DNA of 64,000 nt from Paraphaeosphaeria minitans (lineage: Eukaryota > Ascomycota > Dothideomycetes > Pleosporales > Didymosphaeriaceae), in the NCBI GenBank assembly GCA_015832175.1, contig WJXW01000001.1, positions 4,154,001-4,218,000 of the forward strand. The letters run 5' to 3'. Below are positions 34,292 to 44,743 of the stretch, one piece after another. A program made the translations under genes and the position numbers. Position 1 is the stretch's first letter. Every line of letters starts with the position of its first letter. The notes beneath the pieces are model-generated. The model had not been told where the DNA came from and searched no databases. It saw only the letters and a program-made list of their open reading frames with translations.

Positions 34292-35897
34292 TCAGAACAG
34301 ATCGATGAGGTCACCATTGTTGGGAACCGACATGTTCTCCACAGCAATTTTGTCCGCACGCGGCTTGACATACTCGGAGATCCGTAGATCGGCAAGGTGC
34401 AAATCCTTCTTCATGTTGCAGTTAGCCGCGGTACCCAAGCAGCCGTCTTTCTGACACACATGACCTCTGAAGCAATCAAGCCGTTGACAGCTGCTTCCCT
34501 CGACACATGGGAAGCCTCTAAGGATGAATTGAAGACAGTATAGAGCATCTGGTCCTAGAGGGTCATGGCTATACTCGCAAGGTACATTTTGGCATCCCTG
34601 GCCGAGGTGGTAAAAGGCACATGGTTCCCGTATGTGGGCTCGGACTCGGTATGCAGACAACTCTTTTGGGGTACGCTCGCTCGTATAGAGGTCGAGGCGT
34701 TCGTTCTTGGAGTTGACGGGGATCAGACCGGGAGGACTCTGAGATGGCAGGTACGACGCTTTCGCGAGGTCCGCATCGAGATGCTTTCGAATCATAGCAT
34801 TGCTGTGAACCTGATCGGCGCCCTTTTCAAGCGTTAGGTTTATTTCAACAAGTAGGTTGAAATTCCAGAGAGAGTACATACCTTCAGATCCTTCCTAGCA
34901 CGTACGTACCCGCGTGCCGCAACTCCAAGATCGATATTAAGGGTTCGAAACACCGTGGGAAACGATACACTTGGGAGTGCCAATCTCGATTGCTCTTGGT
35001 CGTTGAAGCCTGTTAGGATGAGAGTAACCTGTCCTTCGTAGTCGACAACATGCTCGAACGATTCGGTGAACAGGCCACATCCAGCCGCGGCAAGGAACAC
35101 CTGCACACAGCTAGAGTCTTCGACACAGTCCTGAAGACGCTCTTCCTATAGTAATTAGCTGCTTTGTCTTTTCAATGCTCAGCAAGAACCCACATACTCG
35201 TTATCTTATTCCGGATCACCGCTTTGTCCTGGACATCGATAAAATCAGAATCGACCCGACCGGAAAATCCTGACGCGAATGTTGCCAGGGATGGTGACCG
35301 GCTGTCAAGTAAGCCTTGCTTTAGAGCATCAGTAGACAATTGTTTGAGGTTTGCAAAGGTCTGGACTATGATACGCGTTTGGCTGAGGTCAGGAAGGTGC
35401 GTTAGTAGGTACTCCCCAACGGCTTCGCGAAGTAGCCTCGCTGCGAGAGGCCCTCCTTTGCTTCTGTCTGAAATCATTCCATCCTTGAACTATAGCCTTG
35501 TAAGTCATTGTTTGGAGACAACTGGTGTATGGAACAAGGACACACCTTGTGGCTGTGCGCGTCAACGAGCACCATCACATAGCTTTTTATTTTCACGACG
35601 TTCTCGCCGCTTGGCTGCCCGACGTTCAGGGCTTCGTATTTCTTCTGGAGTCTCGTGAACCTCAAGAGAAGCTCACTATGTGTCGCAGCATTCTCCTTCA
35701 GAGTTTGCGCACACATCTCAACCGCCAACTGTCCTGCGTCAGTAGAGGTCCGACTAAACGGAGATAAGATTCAGAGAACATACCTTGAGGTGCTCTATCT
35801 GGTCTGTTGCACGCAATTGAAGCTTTCGGAGCTGCTCATCCATCTCAGCAAGCTCGCCTTGGTCGTGTATGACCGCCGCAATTGCCTGATCGTCCAT
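34292..35897 (-). CDS. DUF7923-type fungal protein with coiled coil and CCCH zinc finger
   Basis: Five exons, 35897-35784, 35728-35546, 35489-35198, 35141-34882 and 34810-34292, give 455 residues. The N terminus (about 1-85) is a charged coiled coil (LAEMDEQLRKLQLR). The middle (about 90-280) opens VKIKSYVMVLVDAHSHKFKDGMI-like and carries ARLLREAVGEYL, typical of the fungal DUF7923 domain, a PIN/NYN-like fold by inference. Near the C terminus is a CCCH finger, CAFYHLGQGC..CEYSH (C-x8-C-x4-C-x3-H), followed by additional Cys/His clusters. Such fingers often bind RNA. Most junctions are clear, but the exon 4 acceptor at 35142 could shift by 4 nt, and exon 5 could start 12 nt earlier (at an AAAAG). 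The function of the family is not established. Confidence 0.82.
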
Positions 35898-36902
35898 AGT
35901 CCAGCAGAGATTTTGCGGAAAACGTCGATCGGCCAGAAATTGTGAGAGATCGGAAATGCGAAATACACGGGCGCGGTGTTGGTGTTGCCTCTCCGTTCAG
36001 CGTTGCGCCTTCCGTATGTAGAGGCGCGTTGCACGTCGCGTAACGACCAAGGAAGGGTCCAGAAGCGTTTTAGCAAAGGAACACAAGAACGCGGTTGGTT
36101 GTCACGACAAGTTTCGCTAATATAGATTAGGAAATCGCAGTATGCAGTATGCAGAGTGCACCGTCGCTTTCACTTCCAGCGCGTCCAACGAACTGGACAG
36201 GCACCGAACAGAGCTTATGTTCGTTCGTTCAGTCTACATACAACGGTACGTATGCTTAGCACGATGAGGAACTAGACCTGTTTAGTCCGCACAGTGAACA
36301 TTTAATGATATATAGTGTAAAGAATGTATAGAAGTAATTTTTCCTAGCATGAGACATGAAAATAGCCTCTTACATGCTCTTAAATAAATAAGTATTTAAT
36401 TTCCAGTAGCCTAGATAGATCAATACAACTATTTTTTACTTCGCCTAATTGCTGTATAGTCATTGCGTACTGTGCGGGGCAAACATATAGTACGTTAGAC
36501 GCGCTGTTCACTTCTAATCCTGCAGAAAGCATTTCTGAGCGGTGATGGTGGGTCTTGGTATACCATGCGCTCTTGATGGCTGCCTCTTCATTCGACGTTG
36601 TCTAGCACCTTCGTTGGGGCGCCCTTAAAGCAAGGAGATTTCATATCCGTCCCGAATTCACGTTGAGAGCGTCCTCGATGGCCGCCTGTCTATCACTTTG
36701 CAACGACAAGAAGCTCTCGAAGAATACTCACTTGTTGGAGTCTTTCGCTGCTAGCCCATCCTATTCTCAATCCTCCCTACTCAAACCTCAATCAGCAACA
36801 CGATCCAACTACACACAAATACTCTGTGAGTGCGAAGGATCCTCAAAACGCTGACATCTAACAACAGCAAGCAGGTGTATACTGCGAGGGTGAGGGTTCA
36901 TC
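35898..36902. other. Intergenic region between divergent genes, AT-rich centre
   Basis: About 1 kb separating the DUF7923 gene (leftward) from the first ankyrin gene (rightward). The part at about 36300-36480 is the most AT-rich in the window. No gene is supported. Confidence 0.5.
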
Positions 36903-38280
36903 ATGGGGCTTCTAGACCTCCCTCCCGAGATCTTCCAGCGCATCATCCAGCAACACGTGAAGACTATAGGATTGTGCGATGCGTGGAAACAACGAGAAGT
37001 TTGCAGTAAGAATGCTGGGCGATGTACGAGGCAACCACTGGCTGACCGTTCCAGGAACTTTCAATGCCTACATCACCGAAGAAGTCTTCATACGCCAGCC
37101 AATGAAGGTATACCTCAACCGCCAGTCGAACCGCCGAAACCACCGCTTATTTCGAAACGGCATGCATGTCTTCCTTGAGTATCGCCTCGATGCGGTCTAT
37201 GGTGCACATGATCTCATTCCTTCGGTTGTTCGCAAGACCGTCGGAAAACTCATGGAGATCACTGAAGAAACATCCGACAGTGCGCGAGCTCAACTCAACA
37301 AAGAAGTCATAGCTGCAATTACGAAGATTTGGAACAATATACATGTTGACGCCCCCAACCCGTACAAGCAAACAGTGTCGGCGTGCTCTAAGGACACCGA
37401 GGACGCGCGTCTGCTCTGTCTCGCCATCGGTATGGGCAAACCGGATCGTATCAAGAAGGTACTAGAGCATTGTACAAGTCCATGGACCAGTACCCATCGC
37501 ATGGGATATCCATTCGATGTCGCTGTTCATGTGAAGGACTTGCGTACCGTGGAAATCCTGCTCAAGGATCAGAGATTCCCCAAACCAAAAAAGGCTGCGC
37601 TGTTCTCAGCGAAGATCAACAACTATTGCCATGGGGACTCAGACAAAGCACTCTATGAGGAATTGATCTCTTTGCATCATAAGTGCCTTGGCAGACCCCG
37701 AGCTGGTTTTTGCGATAGATGGTTCAGTATTGCCTGCTTGAGAGGACATATGGATATCGCTAGAAAGATCTTGGACATGGGTTTTACCGCCAAGCTAGCT
37801 GATAGATACCGCGATGGCTCATTCATGAACATGTGGTTGCCCCAATACCGCTCAATGACCTTGCAGCTTCTCCTTGAGAAGAACGTCATCGACGTTGCCA
37901 ACATCTACGAGTTCAAAGGTCATATGAATAACGCTTTCGAGATTTTACCGACTGAGGTAAAATCCCTGCTCTCCTACGCTGTCTATCACGGCTACGCAGA
38001 TGTGGTACGCCTCGCTCTCGAAGCTGGTGCAGACCCAAACGGCGCTATGACTTCCACTGGCACGCCGGAGTATCCTATCATCCAGGCAATCCTGCGTCAA
38101 TCTTGCGAGGCTAGCATATTAAAGCACCTCCTCGCCCATGGCGCCGACCTCGAAGGTGACGCTGGGGTGGTCCATGAGGTGGTCCATGCAGTGGTCTATA
38201 CGGCTGGCTTTGAGAGCATTGTCGCGGGACCCGAGAAACGAAAAATGCTCCATGTGGCCCTTAGACGCATGAGGAAATGA
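36903..38280 (+). CDS. Ankyrin-repeat protein with F-box-like N terminus (paralogue 1 of 3)
   Basis: Two exons, 36903-37005 and 37055-38280 (49-nt intron GTAAGA..CTGAC..CCAG, phase 1), give 442 residues. The N terminus MGLLDLPPEIFQRIIQ resembles the start of an F-box helix, and the intron falls just after a conserved Val-Cys. The body is helical with degenerate ankyrin repeats. The clearest are near residues 165-200 (PFDVAVHVKDLRTVEILLK), 230-260 (FSIACLRGHMDIARKILDMG) and 345-400 (LLSYAVYHGYADVVRLALEAGADPNG and LLAHGADLEG). The 34-codon first exon was joined by phase and by agreement with the paralogues at 48839-51215 and 51648-53583. A role in substrate recruitment or protein binding is inference. 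Confidence 0.85.
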
Positions 38281-39202
38281 CCAGAAGAGTGTACGGGTGG
38301 TGGAGTCGAAATCGACCAGAGCGCAACGGGCTGGAGCGCGCGTCTAGTTCTCCAGCGAATTTCCCAGAGCTCTGAGCAGCAAATCTCACAAGCGTTCGCG
38401 CTGATTATTGAGAAGCGAAACATGAATCCCTGCGGCAGGATCTCACGAGCACACTGTTTATCGTGAGCATGCACCTTGGGAGTTTTTCTTTGTCTTTTCT
38501 TTTGTCTTTTCTTTTGTCTTTTCTTTTATCTTTTCTTTTTCTGGTCTTCTTTCTTTTCGGTGATCTTGCAGGGCCCACCACAGCCATTAATGGCCTAGGT
38601 ACCTTATACCTAACTACCCAGTGCCATTGCACGGGCCAGCAAAAGTCAACCTTCCAGTTCTGCCATTGCACCCTTATCTTGCCCAAAGCTTCTTTCGCCA
38701 TCGTGTACGTTCTCCTGGCGGCTCGGCACCAAGGCTGCGGGCGATTTCCCCCTTCCGATACCGCTTTGACATGTGCGATTTTTATCTTCCAACGTCTCAA
38801 GTTTCTGAGATGGACATCGTCTACGGGAGATGATTTAGCACATTTCTGAAAATGCAATATTTGCCTTTGTACAGACAAAGGCCACTATTTTATCCACTGT
38901 AGCTCATGTATGGCATGGTCGAAGCAGCATCACTTCGTTGCATCCATCCACACGCAGCCGGCCAACTACGCAAGACCAAATTCTTCAACACGCAGACTTT
39001 TGCCGTGAGACTTTGTCTGAAAAAAAAAAAGGCAAACATCACAGCCTCGTAAGATGACATGACCGAGATTCCGGTCTGGCACAGGCTGTCCAGGGCTACT
39101 ATATCTGATTTACAGTAAGCATTGCAAACCTAGCGGGCTACACGACTAGACAACTCCTACCCATCCTCCATCCCCTCTTACGCACTCCCCTCCCGCCCCC
39201 CA
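38281..39202. other. Intergenic region with a pyrimidine microsatellite
   Basis: About 920 bp between the ankyrin gene and a small minus-strand gene. A TTTTCTTTTGTC repeat lies at 38483-38560. Its reverse complement makes a Lys/Arg/Asp-repeat open frame (157 codons from 38878), which is a product of the repeat. No other feature is seen. Confidence 0.5.
38483..38560. repeat. 12-bp pyrimidine-rich tandem repeat
   Basis: Five or so imperfect copies of TTTTCTTTTGTC. All pyrimidine except for scattered G and A. Confidence 0.85.
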
Positions 39203-39463
39203 TCACCTCCGATACCTCGTCCCGCTATCGCCCCAAAACCCCGGGTTCCCCAGATACCTCCATGCATCCGCATGAGGCGCCGTGTGCGGATGCCTCATCT
39301 GCCCCGGCATGCCCACCCCACCCTTGCGTCCTCCGTGGAAGCTACTATGGTATCGTTCCGCATAGCGACGGCCATAATGATTGTCCCAGCTCCGGCGGGG
39401 ATCGCCGGTGAAGCCATCATTCCAGGCGTTGACGCGCTGGTTATATTGTCGCCAGAGCTCCAT
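39203..39463 (-). CDS. Small Arg/Gly/Trp/Tyr-rich hypothetical protein
   Basis: An 86-codon frame with ATG in a good context (CGTCCATGGAG). The product is basic and aromatic, starting MELWRQYNQRVNAWND and continuing with SWDNHYGRRYAERYHSS and a Gly/His-rich end. It has no signal peptide, membrane segment or cysteines. Composition and GC-rich third positions look like real coding sequence, but there is no recognised family and no splice support. It could be a terminal exon of a longer gene; I found no joining exon upstream. Confidence 0.45.
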   Translation of the reverse strand: MELWRQYNQRVNAWNDGFTGDPRRSWDNHYGRRYAERYHSSFHGGRKGGVGMPGQMRHPHTAPHADAWRYLGNPGFWGDSGTRYRR

Positions 39464-41232
39464 GGACGAGGAGTGTTTGGTAGTTTCTTTTTTATTTATT
39501 TGAATTTAGTGCTTAGGATGATGTAGGGTTCTCGGAGTGGGAAAGTGCTCTGCGATGCTTGTGCCCACGTTTGTAGTAAATGGTGGGGTGCTTATGGTTG
39601 AGGCGAGGAAGTGAGGTTCCACCGAGCGGTCTATGTATGTTTCTCCCTTCGCAGGGGTGAATGCATTTGAGACAAGCAAGTAGACTGCGCTGGTCCATTT
39701 CTTCATGTGCACCTGCTGTGGTGTTCGATACAGTGAAGGTTTGAGCTGCAGTGTGGCTCTGCCATGACTGTGGAGTGTGAAGCAACCTGTGAGCATTGCC
39801 CGTGCAACGAATTCAGAATGTGTCAGCCTTCGGTCAAGTTCAAAGGGGTAGGTACTCGAAGCACGTAGTGGGATGCTGTAAATTCAATATCGCACGTTGA
39901 GAGGCCATGGCCTGCTGCAGCAGATGGCTCTTTCGGAGACGGTCTAGCGCGATGGGACACGATTGGTAAGCCTCCTTCAATGTCGACGACTACAGTGTTA
40001 CCGGGTTAAAGCACCGTGATATTTCAGTGTGGATTTCAATATCGCACGTCGAGAGGCCATGGCCTGCTGCAGCGAATGGCTCTTTCGGAGAAGAACTGCA
40101 ACTGCACGTGACATGTGAGCTGAAGGCGGTTAGTGCAACGGCTCCACGCGTTATGCGGGGCAACGCAGGGCAGACCCGGGACGAAAGGGCAAATGCGTCT
40201 TGGAACGTGTGCATCAAACAAAGGTTCCGTAGCAGTGCCTCGAAGATATGATCGGGTTTGCATGTGTCCTGGGTAGTCTTCAAGCCAATAAGTTGTCTCA
40301 TCAGGGCCTTCCGGTGGAAATGGCCATGCACATGCTCTCTGGTGACACCCGGAGTTGCACCAGAAGCGCTGGACGAGAGCACAGGAGCGGGCGGAGAAGA
40401 GGGGACGGCCTCGAGTCTCGCTCTGGCGCCTGCGTAGAAGATAGCTACAAACTACACATTAGAGAACCAAACGATCCGAGACCCTCGCACAGTTGACGGC
40501 TGAATGGAGGTTCTCCACTCTCCACTCTCTGGTGTGGTGACAGCGAATGGCCGTCTGCCGCGTCGGCGTGCATTGACTGACTCGCATGTTGACGTGCTAG
40601 CGACGAGGAGGAGCGTGCGCCATGGTGGGGGAGCGCTCGAATGGATGCGTGAAGCTGTGCACTCGCCCATGATTGCGACGAAACTCGACTTGCATAGTGA
40701 ATTGGGGATGGTCGACTCGCACCCAAGAGCTGCATTCGTGAGGTCCAGGGGCGGCGGCAGGCTGCATGGACGCGGTCGGTGGTAGGCCAACGGTTGTTCC
40801 CGCACAGCCATGCGACGTGTGCTGCTAGCCCGTTGTGGTAGCGCCGCAGCGCCTTTGTTTACTGCGACCTAACCGCCAGCGCCAGGATCAACCCACTCCA
40901 CAAAATCTTTACCCGCGCCGACCACGCTGTCTTTTTGACCCTGCAACCCACAGAGAAAGATAGGAGCATGTCCGTAGAGGTCCTGCTGCCAAAATTGAAA
41001 TATTGACGCTCAACCAGCACTCGTTGCATGCATTCGCTCTCATCCCGACGGCTCGTTGCATCCACTCCCATCCCGACGCTCCTGCGCTGATGCAATCCCC
41101 CGCCGCTCGACAGCTGCTGAGCCTGACGCCCTGTTCTCTCGGCCTTAGCAGATAGCTCGTGCTCCGGCACCGCAGTCTTGCCCGCATCGCTGGTTCGCTC
41201 TCGAAACCCCGCCCTAAGGGGCGCACATCGCC
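39464..41232. other. Intergenic region with a 57-bp direct repeat
   Basis: About 1.8 kb between the small gene and the coiled-coil membrane protein. Open frames up to 155 codons occur in overlapping frames without recognisable features. The last part should be the promoter of the gene starting at 41233. Confidence 0.45.
39883..40091. repeat. 57-bp direct repeat, two copies 152 bp apart
   Basis: Copies at 39883-39939 and 40035-40091 share CAATATCGCACG, GAGAGGCCATGGCCTGCTGC and ATGGCTCTTTCGGAGA with only a few differences. Flanking sequence is not clearly repeated. No target-site duplication or inverted ends are seen, so it is not obviously a mobile element. Confidence 0.85.
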
Positions 41233-43524
41233 ATGGACGGCCCTCCGCCGCCGCCACCTCCCCACGGCGAGAACCCGAAGACGACAGGCGGGTCCCACGG
41301 CACTGCTGGAACAGGCGGCTTGCCATCGGGCAACTATGACATCTTCATCATACCCCCGCACTCGGCCGGTGGAGGCTTCGTGTACTTGCCCAGCCTGCAG
41401 GTCCAGCGGAACAGCTTCATGGCCGGCGTGGCCAGCACCATTGCCAGCATAGCTGTGTGGAAGATGATGGAGCCGACCGTGAAGCAGTGGTTCTTCATCA
41501 TCACCCAGAACGTGAGTGGCGGTGCTGGCGGTAACAACGTCCTGCTCCTCGTCATCGCTATGGGTATTGCTGGCTGGGCCTTTGGTAAGTCACAGACACC
41601 TGGCGGCTTCTCGGGCGCTTTTGGTGGCGGTTCTGGCCCGGGAGGAGCTGGAGCTGGAGCTGGAGCATCTGGAGCGGGCTATGAACGCGCCCCACCACCG
41701 CCTCCGCGTGGTGGCTATCCGAACGGAAGTGCCCCTCCGCCTCGAGGCTCCGGTGGTGGGTGGTCTGGACGACATCAGCAACGTGGTGCTCAGTCGCCAC
41801 CGCCTGAAGACGACGAATTTTGGGGTGACGATGCCGACGAGGAGAAGACCCGCGAAGAAGCACGCAAGAAGGCCGAGGAGCAGAAGAAAGAACAAGAGCG
41901 CAAGAAGGCCGAGGAGGAGCGTAAACGAGCCGAAGACGCGGAGAAGAAGAAAGAAGCAGAACGCAAAGAGGCAGAGCGCAAAGAGGCAGAGCGCAAAGAG
42001 GCAGAGCGCAAAGAGGCAGAGCGCAAAGAGGCAGAGCGCAAAGAGGCAGAGCGCAAAGAGGCAGAGCGCAAAGAGGCTGAGCGCAAGGAGGCTGAGCGCA
42101 AGGGGGCAGAACGAAAGAAAGAAGAGGAGCGCAAGGAGGCCGAGCGTAAGGAGGCAGAACGAAGGAGAGAAGAGGAGCGCAAGGAGGCCGAGAAACGAAG
42201 GGAGGCTGAACGGGTGGAAGCTGAGCGGCGGAAAGAAGAGGAACGGAAGGCAAAGGAGGAGGCTGACCGATTCGCACGAGCCAAGGCGGAGAAGGAGAAG
42301 TGGGAGAAGATGCGCGCTCGGGAGAAAGAGCAGCGCGAGCGTGAAGCCCGCGTACGTCTTGCAAAGGAGCGCGAGCAGAAGGAGAAGGCCGCCAAAGAGA
42401 AGGCGGAGCAGGAGAAGCAGGCCAAGGAAGCTGCAGAACGGGCCAAAATTGAGCAGGAGATCCGCGAAAAGCTCGCGGCGGAGCAGAAGGCCAAAGCTGA
42501 GGAGGAGGCGCAGAAAAAAGCCGTCGAGGAAGCCGCTGCTCAGGAAGCCGCCAAAGTCAAAGCCAAAGCGGATGCAGAGCGAAGTGAACGATTGAAAGCT
42601 GCCCGAGAGCGTGCCGTGCGCGACCGAGAAGCTCGTCTCAAAGCCGAGGCCGAGAAGATCAAAGCACAGGAAGCGGCTGCTACAGCCCAGTCCTCGGCCG
42701 GTCGACGCTCCACCACATACGGTGGCATTGGCGGTGGTGAACGCCTCGACCCATATGCCGGCGCTAGAAGTCCACCGGCACCGTCCGTCACCTCGACACA
42801 CTCCTCGCCCATCAAGGCCACCGTCACACCCAAGAAGAACTACGAGATGCCGTCGGCGAAGTCTTACATGGGCGACGGAAGCGAGCATTCCTTCCGCCCC
42901 TACGACACTGCCAGGCCGCCGAAGCCTCCTTCGCATGCGTCTTCCTACGCAGCATCCAGCTATGCACCGTCGCAATCAACCGCGGCATCCACAGCACCCC
43001 CGAGCCAACGCGGGCCATACTCAACAAACGATCCCGACAAAATCAAAATCAAGGCCGTCTATCTCTTCAACGATCTTTTCCCGAAGCCTGTCGCGCAGCT
43101 CGTGTCGAATGTGGGCAAGGTGACGGACGGGCTGATCCTGAAAATCCAGACCGAGGGTTTGTTCATCGACGACGACGTCCGGGGCATACCGCAGCGCGAA
43201 TGGGACGTGAAGGCGTGGACGCTGAAGCTGGTCGAGGTAAGTCGTACTCACTCTCCCGTGCCACCTCCTATCTTGTGCATTGCCGTACTGATTGCCCGAC
43301 AGACGGGCCAGCAAGCCTCGAAGCATCTCCACGTTCTGCGCGCGTGCGTCCGCGACGGCGACGGCAAGAAGTACGTCTTCCTCATCGACGAGTCCGAGAG
43401 CTGGAAGGTGTCGATTGGCCTGCAGCGGCTGCGGAAGGGGTCGCAGGTGCGCTCGCTGGCGAACAATACGATGACGCCGAGTGAGGTAGTGAGGGTGTTG
43501 AACTCGGTCCCGCCCGTCGCATAG
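41233..43524 (+). CDS. Membrane protein with long charged coiled coil and conserved C-terminal domain
   Basis: Two exons, 41233-43236 and 43303-43524, give 741 residues. The 66-nt intron (GTAAGT..GACAG) is a multiple of three without a stop, so the unspliced frame would be 763 codons. After a Pro-rich start come two hydrophobic segments (about 61-85 and 101-118), which may be a membrane hairpin. A Gly/Pro-rich linker leads to a long Lys/Glu/Arg-rich coiled coil at about 200-480. A C-terminal globular domain (about 600-741; KIKAVYLFNDLFPKPVAQL, DGLILKIQTEGLFIDDD, REWDVKAWTLKLVE, KYVFLIDESESWKV) looks beta-rich, possibly PH-like. The ordered C terminus suggests a conserved fungal protein, but I cannot name it. 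Confidence 0.85.
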   Translation: MDGPPPPPPPHGENPKTTGGSHGTAGTGGLPSGNYDIFIIPPHSAGGGFVYLPSLQVQRNSFMAGVASTIASIAVWKMMEPTVKQWFFIITQNVSGGAGGNNVLLLVIAMGIAGWAFGKSQTPGGFSGAFGGGSGPGGAGAGAGASGAGYERAPPPPPRGGYPNGSAPPPRGSGGGWSGRHQQRGAQSPPPEDDEFWGDDADEEKTREEARKKAEEQKKEQERKKAEEERKRAEDAEKKKEAERKEAERKEAERKEAERKEAERKEAERKEAERKEAERKEAERKEAERKGAERKKEEERKEAERKEAERRREEERKEAEKRREAERVEAERRKEEERKAKEEADRFARAKAEKEKWEKMRAREKEQREREARVRLAKEREQKEKAAKEKAEQEKQAKEAAERAKIEQEIREKLAAEQKAKAEEEAQKKAVEEAAAQEAAKVKAKADAERSERLKAARERAVRDREARLKAEAEKIKAQEAAATAQSSAGRRSTTYGGIGGGERLDPYAGARSPPAPSVTSTHSSPIKATVTPKKNYEMPSAKSYMGDGSEHSFRPYDTARPPKPPSHASSYAASSYAPSQSTAASTAPPSQRGPYSTNDPDKIKIKAVYLFNDLFPKPVAQLVSNVGKVTDGLILKIQTEGLFIDDDVRGIPQREWDVKAWTLKLVEVSRTHSPVPPPILCIAVLIARQTGQQASKHLHVLRACVRDGDGKKYVFLIDESESWKVSIGLQRLRKGSQVRSLANNTMTPSEVVRVLNSVPPVA
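41969..42090 (+). repeat. 15-bp coding minisatellite (AERKE repeats)
   Basis: About eight almost identical copies of GCAGAGCGCAAAGAG inside the coiled-coil part of the gene at 41233-43524, encoding Ala-Glu-Arg-Lys-Glu. DNA-level identity shows recent expansion rather than only protein-level selection. Confidence 0.95.
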
Positions 43525-44236
43525 AGCACGATGCAGACAAGTCGTGTTGTTGAGATGGAAGTGTTGATGCGGATAGCCGAGGAATGTTGGCAAGGTCGCA
43601 TTTGGTTGGCATGTGTGGAGATTTCCCATTTCCCTCCCTCCCTCCCTCCCTCCCCTTGAGCGCGCGCGCAGTTGATTGGTGTTGAGATATCCCCTATTTT
43701 TTTTCTCTCTCTCTCTCTCTCTTTTTCTTTCTTTCTTTCCACGTTCGTTTTCTTGCACGTTTGCTTGCATCGCGGAAGCATCAGCGACCGAGTCTAGTCT
43801 GCGAGTTTCTTTTGCGTGCGGGGTACTGTGTATATGGCATAGGGTCGCATCGTGGGCGGCTGAAGATACATAGGGAACGAGGACTAAAGAGGGTGTGGAA
43901 ACAAATGATATTGTATGATTTTATTTTTTATTTGGGATGCCTCATTGTTTTTGGAGGGGAGTACCTGGTCTGGTGTGAGGAGAGGTATCGTAAGACAGCG
44001 GGAGAAAGCCCCATTGCTGGACTGAACGAACCCACGTGAGGTCTGCACCATTCCGATCCCATTTCCATTTCCATTTCCATGTTCATCTTCAGATGTCCCA
44101 TGTCCGACCCGTTCCATCGATGCTCTCCTCGCACCTGCGCACTCATCTCCTGCAATGCACACATATCAGCACATCTCCCACCCCACCCATCGCACGCCCA
44201 AGTTTGCTCACCCACTCGCAGACTGACAGCAGCCTA
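43525..44236. other. Intergenic region with simple repeats
   Basis: About 710 bp between convergent 3' ends. It holds a CCCT run (43631-43655), a CT run followed by CTTT units (43704-43740) and a short ATTTCC hexamer run (44059-44080). No gene is seen. Confidence 0.5.
43631..43740. repeat. CCCT and CT/CTTT microsatellites
   Basis: A CCCT run at 43631-43655 and a CT dinucleotide run passing into CTTT units at 43704-43740, both in the 3' flank of the coiled-coil gene. Confidence 0.85.
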
Positions 44237-44743
44237 CTAAACCACCAGCTGCACGCTACCGAACCCTACCACGCGACTACACGCACACCCCTTCCCACCA
44301 GCCCCCGCGCACGTAAGCGCAGGCTCGAGCGTCCATCCGCCGCTGCAGTCATTGGAGTTGTAGATACGCACTGCCGTACCCCAACGTCATTAGCCACCGT
44401 GCTCCAAACCTTCCACCCGGCGATGGGCACGTAGGTCCATCTCCCCCATTTTGCCCCCCCAAAAGGTACCGGCACCAGGGGACGACTTACAAGAGTTGTA
44501 GCGGAGCGAGTTGCCCTCGCTGATGCCGACCACGCGCAGGCTCTCCGCGTCCGCGGGGAAGGCAACGCAGCCCGAGCCCGCGGCCACGTGCAGCGCGGGC
44601 GTGTTGTCGGCGAAGCACTGGGTGTTGCGGGCGAAGGTGATGGTGGCCGTGGCGGTTTGAGGGCCCAGGTCGGAGGGCGAGGGGAGGGCGGCCGCGAGGA
44701 TGGCGAACAGGGTGGGGAGGAGGACGAGGAGGAGGGGTGTCAT
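44237..44743 (-). CDS. Small secreted cysteine-rich protein (six Cys), effector-like
   Basis: Two exons, 44743-44491 and 44370-44237, with a 120-nt intron (GTAAGT..GGCAG) in phase 1, give 128 residues. A strong signal peptide (LLLVLLPTLFAILAAALP) ends near residue 20. The mature part has six cysteines: one in NTQCFAD, one in SGCVAFP, and four in the second exon (NDCSGGW, LTCAG, KGCACS). Six is an even number, consistent with three disulfides. The protein resembles small secreted proteins of plant-associated fungi in size and layout, but no specific family is recognised. Without splicing the frame would read into a Cys-poor tail, so the two-exon model is preferred. Confidence 0.72.

Noticed and set aside
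38405..38878. 157-codon minus-strand frame with Lys/Arg/Asp repeats
   Set aside because: Product of the TTTTCTTTTGTC repeat; nothing else supports a gene.
39883..40091. Direct repeat as LTRs of a retroelement
   Set aside because: Copies are only 57 bp and 152 bp apart, without internal coding sequence, primer-binding site or target duplication.
41516..42595. Long frames on both strands over the coiled-coil gene (359, 461, 268 and 234 codons)
   Set aside because: Shadows of the low-complexity repeat-rich coding region in the 41233-43524 gene.
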